Shown here: one piece after another, positions 5,936 through 8,748 of the stretch
Numbering within the stretch: position 1 is the first letter of the stretch
How the letters are laid out: every line of letters begins with the position of its first letter
NCBI GenBank assembly: GCA_945870465.1
Contig: CAMBSS010000173.1
Span: 1 to 8,748 of the forward strand
Length of the DNA stretch: 8,748 nucleotides
Direction of reading: 5' to 3'
Source of the DNA: Bordetella parapertussis
GTDB lineage: Bacteria > Pseudomonadota > Gammaproteobacteria > Burkholderiales > SG8-41
Program-made: the position numbers and the translations under genes
Notes under the pieces: model-generated
Told to the model about the DNA's origin: nothing
The model's database searches: none
What the model saw: the letters and a program-made list of their open reading frames with translations, nothing else

Positions 5936-7002
5936 ACGATAAAGCAGTGCAAACGGCAGAGCGCGCCGCACTGGTCGAATGCGCCGACGATTTCGACGTC
6001 ATCAACAAGCTTTACCGCGAACGGCGCTGGAGCGATGGTTTGCCCATCGTGCCGCCGACGGTCGAACGCGTTGAGCGCATGTTGCGGCACGCGCGGCGCC
6101 CGCGCGAAGGGATAGTGGCACGCATTGCGCCTGCGTTCGGTGCCGCGACCGTCGAGCGTATAGCCATCAACGCCGTGCTGGCGGGCTGCGATCCTGAGTA
6201 CATGCCGGCGCTGATCGCCGCGGTGGAAGCCGTGGCGGATCCAGAGTTCAATTTGCAAGGCATACAGGCGACGACCAATCCGGTAGCGGTCTGGGTGATC
6301 GTCAACGGCCCGCTGGCGCAGGAACTGGAGGTCAACGCCACGTTCAATTGTATCGGTGAGGGTACATGGGCCAATGCGACGCTCGGACGCGCGCTGCGAC
6401 TCATATTGCGCAATATTGGCGGTGCGCTGCCTGGTGAGATGGACCGTGCGACCCAGGGGCAACCCGGCAAGTACACGTTTTGCTGCGCGGAGAACGAAGT
6501 AGAGAGCCCCTGGGAGCCTTTGCATGTGGAACGCGGCATGTCGCGCGATCAGAGCACTGTAACGGTGGTGGGTGCCGAAGGCACGATGAACATGAACACG
6601 CATGCCAAGGACGCGGTCGATTTGTTGCGGGTGATTGCCGAAACCATGGTGCACCCAGCCAGCAACGAATACTGCCACGGTGGCGAACCGTGGCTGATGA
6701 TCGCGCCGGAGCACGCGGACATTCTCAAGCGCGCCGGCTTGAGCAAGGCCGATGTGAAGGCGCGGCTGTGGGAATTGACCAAGATGCCGGCAAGACATAT
6801 GGCTGCCAAGGACTTGCTGCGAGTGAAGAGCTCGCGCACCGAGGAACTGGGCGAAATAGGGCCAGACACGATACTCACGATTGCGCACAAGCCGGACGAC
6901 ATCTGCATCATGGTTGCCGGTGGACCCGGTACGCATTCCGTCTACGTGCCGTGTTTCGGCAATTCGCGCGCAATTACGCGTGTTATTGCCGCCGCGGGTT
7001 AG
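5932..7002 (+). CDS. Conserved Cys-rich protein of unknown function, partner of UGSC selenoprotein
   Basis: This 356-residue protein has no signal peptide or membrane segment, so it is probably cytoplasmic. I recognise the general pattern (WSDGLPIVPPT near residues 33-43, ATVERIAINAVLAGCDPEYMP at 72-92 in two blocks, WVIVNGP, NATLGRALRLILRNIGG, and a C-terminal VAGGPG) from a family of uncharacterised bacterial proteins often encoded beside, or described with, UGSC proteins; that link is from memory. It has eight Cys: 17, 86, 140, the pair 184-185, 248, 325 and 341. Cys86 in AGCDPEY, Cys140 in FNCIGEG and Cys184-185 before AENE sit in conserved-looking motifs that could bind metal or act as redox partner. 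No cofactor motif is recognised. Start ATG 5932 overlaps the selenoprotein stop as ATGA and has a ribosome site; ATG 5887 would add 15 residues. The stop overlaps the convergent phosphopantetheinyl transferase gene by 4 bases. Confidence 0.85.
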   Translation: MNDKAVQTAERAALVECADDFDVINKLYRERRWSDGLPIVPPTVERVERMLRHARRPREGIVARIAPAFGAATVERIAINAVLAGCDPEYMPALIAAVEAVADPEFNLQGIQATTNPVAVWVIVNGPLAQELEVNATFNCIGEGTWANATLGRALRLILRNIGGALPGEMDRATQGQPGKYTFCCAENEVESPWEPLHVERGMSRDQSTVTVVGAEGTMNMNTHAKDAVDLLRVIAETMVHPASNEYCHGGEPWLMIAPEHADILKRAGLSKADVKARLWELTKMPARHMAAKDLLRVKSSRTEELGEIGPDTILTIAHKPDDICIMVAGGPGTHSVYVPCFGNSRAITRVIAAAG

Positions 7003-7772
7003 GGCGCATCCCGTAATTGGCCTTCGAGGTGTGCGGCGACAGTCGCGACATAGTCGCTGCCGGCATGCACGGTATGCAAGGTCCAGTCGGCGGTTCGCCC
7101 GCCAGGAATGCTTATCAGGCGTGGCAGGTCATCAGGACTGACCGTGACTTCAATCTGGTCCAGAGGCACGCGCAGGCCGTCACCAGTCGCTTTGACGACC
7201 GCTTCTTTGCGTGTCCAGCACGCGAAGAATGCGCGTTTGCGGTCCACCGGTGCGAGACACTGAAGTTCCGTGTTCTCGCGGGCAGAAAAGAAGCGCTCCG
7301 CGATGCCTTCATGAGTGATAGTGCGGGCTGTGTATTCGATATCGACACCTAACTCGCAATCTCGCGAAATTGCGTAAATCGCACGTTCTGCGGAGTGCGA
7401 AACGTTGAAATGCAATGGTCCCGGTGCCGCGGCGATATAAGGCTTGCCATGTGGCCCAAGGTTGAACTTGAGTTCTGCTGGCGTCAGACCGACGTGCCTC
7501 GCCAGCAGTATTCGCAGCATCGCCCGGGCAACGGCAGCGCGCCGCCGGTCGCGTTCGAAATACATGCGTCCTGCGCGCGTCTTTTCGTCAGGCGACAACA
7601 ATTCAACGCACTGCTGCAGGTGATGATCCGGGATGTCCAGTGGCGCCAGCCAGACTTCGATGGCCGGATCGGCGAGCGTAATCTGCCATGGAATTTGCGC
7701 CAACGCGCCAGCCGGCCCGCCGTCAGACTTGCCTGTTGCCGGGCACTCGCTTACGCTAGCGCACGTTTCCAT
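6999..7772 (-). CDS. Sfp-type 4'-phosphopantetheinyl transferase
   Basis: This 257-residue enzyme transfers the 4'-phosphopantetheine arm of CoA to a conserved Ser of carrier proteins in the cytoplasm. Motifs seen, counted from ATG 7772: GPHGKPY (106-112) and HFNVSHS (121-127) near the CoA site, GVDIEY (142-147) with the Mg-binding acidic pair Asp144 and Glu146, FFSARE (161-166), and WTRKEAVVKATGDGL (186-200) with Glu190 and Lys194. Length matches the Sfp/Gsp group rather than the shorter AcpS group, so secondary-metabolite carriers are likely clients. The frame can be extended to GTG 7832, but that would overlap the divergent acyltransferase gene by 25 bases; neither start has a strong ribosome site. 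It converges with the UGSC operon, with overlapping stops and no terminator between them. A carrier-domain gene on the same strand at the right edge is a possible client. Confidence 0.93.
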   Translation of the reverse strand: METCASVSECPATGKSDGGPAGALAQIPWQITLADPAIEVWLAPLDIPDHHLQQCVELLSPDEKTRAGRMYFERDRRRAAVARAMLRILLARHVGLTPAELKFNLGPHGKPYIAAAPGPLHFNVSHSAERAIYAISRDCELGVDIEYTARTITHEGIAERFFSARENTELQCLAPVDRKRAFFACWTRKEAVVKATGDGLRVPLDQIEVTVSPDDLPRLISIPGGRTADWTLHTVHAGSDYVATVAAHLEGQLRDAP

Positions 7773-7807
7773 GATGTATCTGCGTAGTTGAACCTGAGCT
7801 TGCCTGC

Positions 7808-8659
7808 ATGTTATTGCTGAAATTGCTGTCACGCCTGCCTTTGCGCTTATTGTACGCGCTTACGGACGTCCTCTATCTGCTGGTTTACCACGTCTGGCGG
7901 TTTCGACGGGCGCTCACACGGTTGAATCTGGAGCGCTCGTTCCCGGACAAATCCGCGCAAGAAATCGAACGCATCTCGCGCCAGTCCTATCGTAATGCCT
8001 TTGACATGGTTGCCGAAGTGACCAAGGGCGCTGTCATGGCACCGGAACAAGTGCGCAGCCGCATGCGCATACGAAACCTTGAAGTCCTGGCGCCTTATCT
8101 CGAATCCGCGCGGCCGGTTGTGCTGCTCGCTTCGCATCATTGCAACTGGGAGTGGCTGCTGCTGGCGAGTGGACTCGAACTCAAAGTCGGCGTGGATGCC
8201 GTCTACAAACCCTTGCGGGTCGCGGCTATCGACCGTTTCATGTTCGAGACGCGTTCGCGTTTTGGCGGCAATCCGATTGCAGTCAAGGATTTTCTCGGTG
8301 AAGTTCTGAAACGCCGCGGCAGCGCGCGCATCATCGCCCTGGTGGCGGACCAGACTCCGCCGCGCGAGGAAGAAAAGCACTGGACGCGTTTTCTCAATCA
8401 GGACACGGCGTTTTTTGTCGGGGCGGACAAAATCGCTCGCATCATCCGGTCGCCGGTCTTTTTTGTCGGCATAGTGCGCACGACGCGCGGCCATTACGAA
8501 GCGACTTTGCAGAAGCTGGCCGAGCCGCCGTATTCGCCGGAGGGCAGCGATATCATCGAGCACTATGCGCGGGCGGCCGAGGCGCATATCGTGCAGCATC
8601 CGGCCGACTGGCTGTGGATGTACCGCAAGTGGAAATATAAAAAGCCGCTCTACGCCTGA
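7808..8659 (+). CDS. LpxL/HtrB-like lysophospholipid acyltransferase family protein
   Basis: This 283-residue protein belongs to the lipid A biosynthesis (LpxL/HtrB) acyltransferase family, which transfers acyl chains, usually from acyl carrier protein, to lipid acceptors at the inner face of the cytoplasmic membrane. Residues 1-30 form a hydrophobic, basic N-terminal anchor. The catalytic H(x)4E is HHCNWEW, with His110 and Glu115. VADQTPP (179-185) and the C-terminal HPADWLWMYRKWK (264-276) are family segments. It is slightly shorter than typical LpxL (about 300 residues) but appears complete. It is divergent from the phosphopantetheinyl transferase, with only 35 bases between the ATG codons, and its stop overlaps the end of the convergent carrier-domain gene. 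Besides true lipid A acylation, homologues acylate other products, for example in aryl-polyene clusters. Given the carrier-domain and transferase neighbours, a specialised role is at least as likely as housekeeping LpxL. Confidence 0.9.
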   Translation: MLLLKLLSRLPLRLLYALTDVLYLLVYHVWRFRRALTRLNLERSFPDKSAQEIERISRQSYRNAFDMVAEVTKGAVMAPEQVRSRMRIRNLEVLAPYLESARPVVLLASHHCNWEWLLLASGLELKVGVDAVYKPLRVAAIDRFMFETRSRFGGNPIAVKDFLGEVLKRRGSARIIALVADQTPPREEEKHWTRFLNQDTAFFVGADKIARIIRSPVFFVGIVRTTRGHYEATLQKLAEPPYSPEGSDIIEHYARAAEAHIVQHPADWLWMYRKWKYKKPLYA

Positions 8660-8748
8660 GACGTTTGCAGGCGGCCTTCGAGGTATTTCGCCAGCTCCGC
8701 TATCGTCGGGTAGTCGAAAAAATCGGTCACTTCAAGCTGGCCCGGATA
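8650..8748 (-). CDS. C-terminal end of an acyl/peptidyl carrier domain protein (truncated by window)
   Basis: On the - strand the last 99 bases read in one open frame to the stop at 8652-8650, giving 32 residues that include LEVTDFFDYPTIAELAKYLE. That is the classic helix III-IV end of a phosphopantetheine-binding carrier domain; the modified Ser would lie upstream, outside the window. It could be a stand-alone acyl carrier protein or the end of a polyketide synthase, peptide synthetase or fatty acyl-AMP ligase; the FFDYPTIAELA style is more common in the latter modular proteins. Its 3' end overlaps the acyltransferase gene by 10 bases. It is probably modified by the phosphopantetheinyl transferase encoded at 6999-7772. 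Confidence 0.8.
   Translation of the reverse strand, partial: YPGQLEVTDFFDYPTIAELAKYLEGRLQTSQA

Noticed and set aside
5806..6936. 376-residue open frame on the - strand opposite the Cys-rich partner gene
   Set aside because: Its translation is Arg/His-rich and domain-free and it overlaps the well-supported + strand genes, so it is a shadow frame.

Overview
The window looks like chromosomal DNA of a GC-rich Gram-negative bacterium, most likely a betaproteobacterium of Burkholderiales type. It carries two tandem Bug/TctC-type periplasmic binding proteins, a family strongly expanded in that group, and an LpxL-type acyltransferase. Coding density is very high: genes overlap by ATGA junctions and no gap exceeds 140 bases. 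This assignment rests on gene content only.

Left and centre (1-7002, all on the + strand) form a catabolic-looking gene set. In order: the 5'-truncated end of an ADP-forming acyl-CoA synthetase; an MmgE/PrpD family protein joined to it by an ATGA overlap; a first Bug substrate-binding protein, also overlapping; a 139-base spacer with a good -10 box and a hairpin; a second Bug protein starting at TTG; a UGSC-family protein; and a 356-residue conserved, Cys-rich protein of unknown function joined by another ATGA overlap.

The central observation is the UGSC gene. Standard gene calling breaks it into a 96-residue ORF (5393-5683) and a downstream 70-residue ORF (5723-5935). Both lie in the same frame, separated by a single TGA at 5681-5683 and 13 sense codons. 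Reading TGA as selenocysteine (U) gives one 180-residue protein with the motif GDUGSCTSW. That matches the UGSC (seleno)protein family, whose name comes from this motif. A hairpin with a perfect 7-bp stem and a 5-nt loop containing G at its second position starts 11 nt after the TGA, in agreement with bacterial SECIS geometry. The window holds no selA, selB, selC or selD, so the genome must supply them elsewhere.

Functionally, I infer that the Bug proteins bind an organic acid in the periplasm, that the acyl-CoA synthetase and MmgE/PrpD protein process a carboxylic acid or its CoA ester, and that the UGSC selenoprotein and its partner carry out an unidentified redox or thiol/selenol step. The substrate is not readable from the sequence.

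Right end (6999-8748) is a different module: an Sfp-type 4'-phosphopantetheinyl transferase on the - strand, a divergent LpxL/HtrB-like acyltransferase on the + strand, and the last 32 residues of an acyl-carrier domain on the - strand running off the window edge. Together they suggest the border of an acyl-carrier-dependent lipid or polyketide-like locus.
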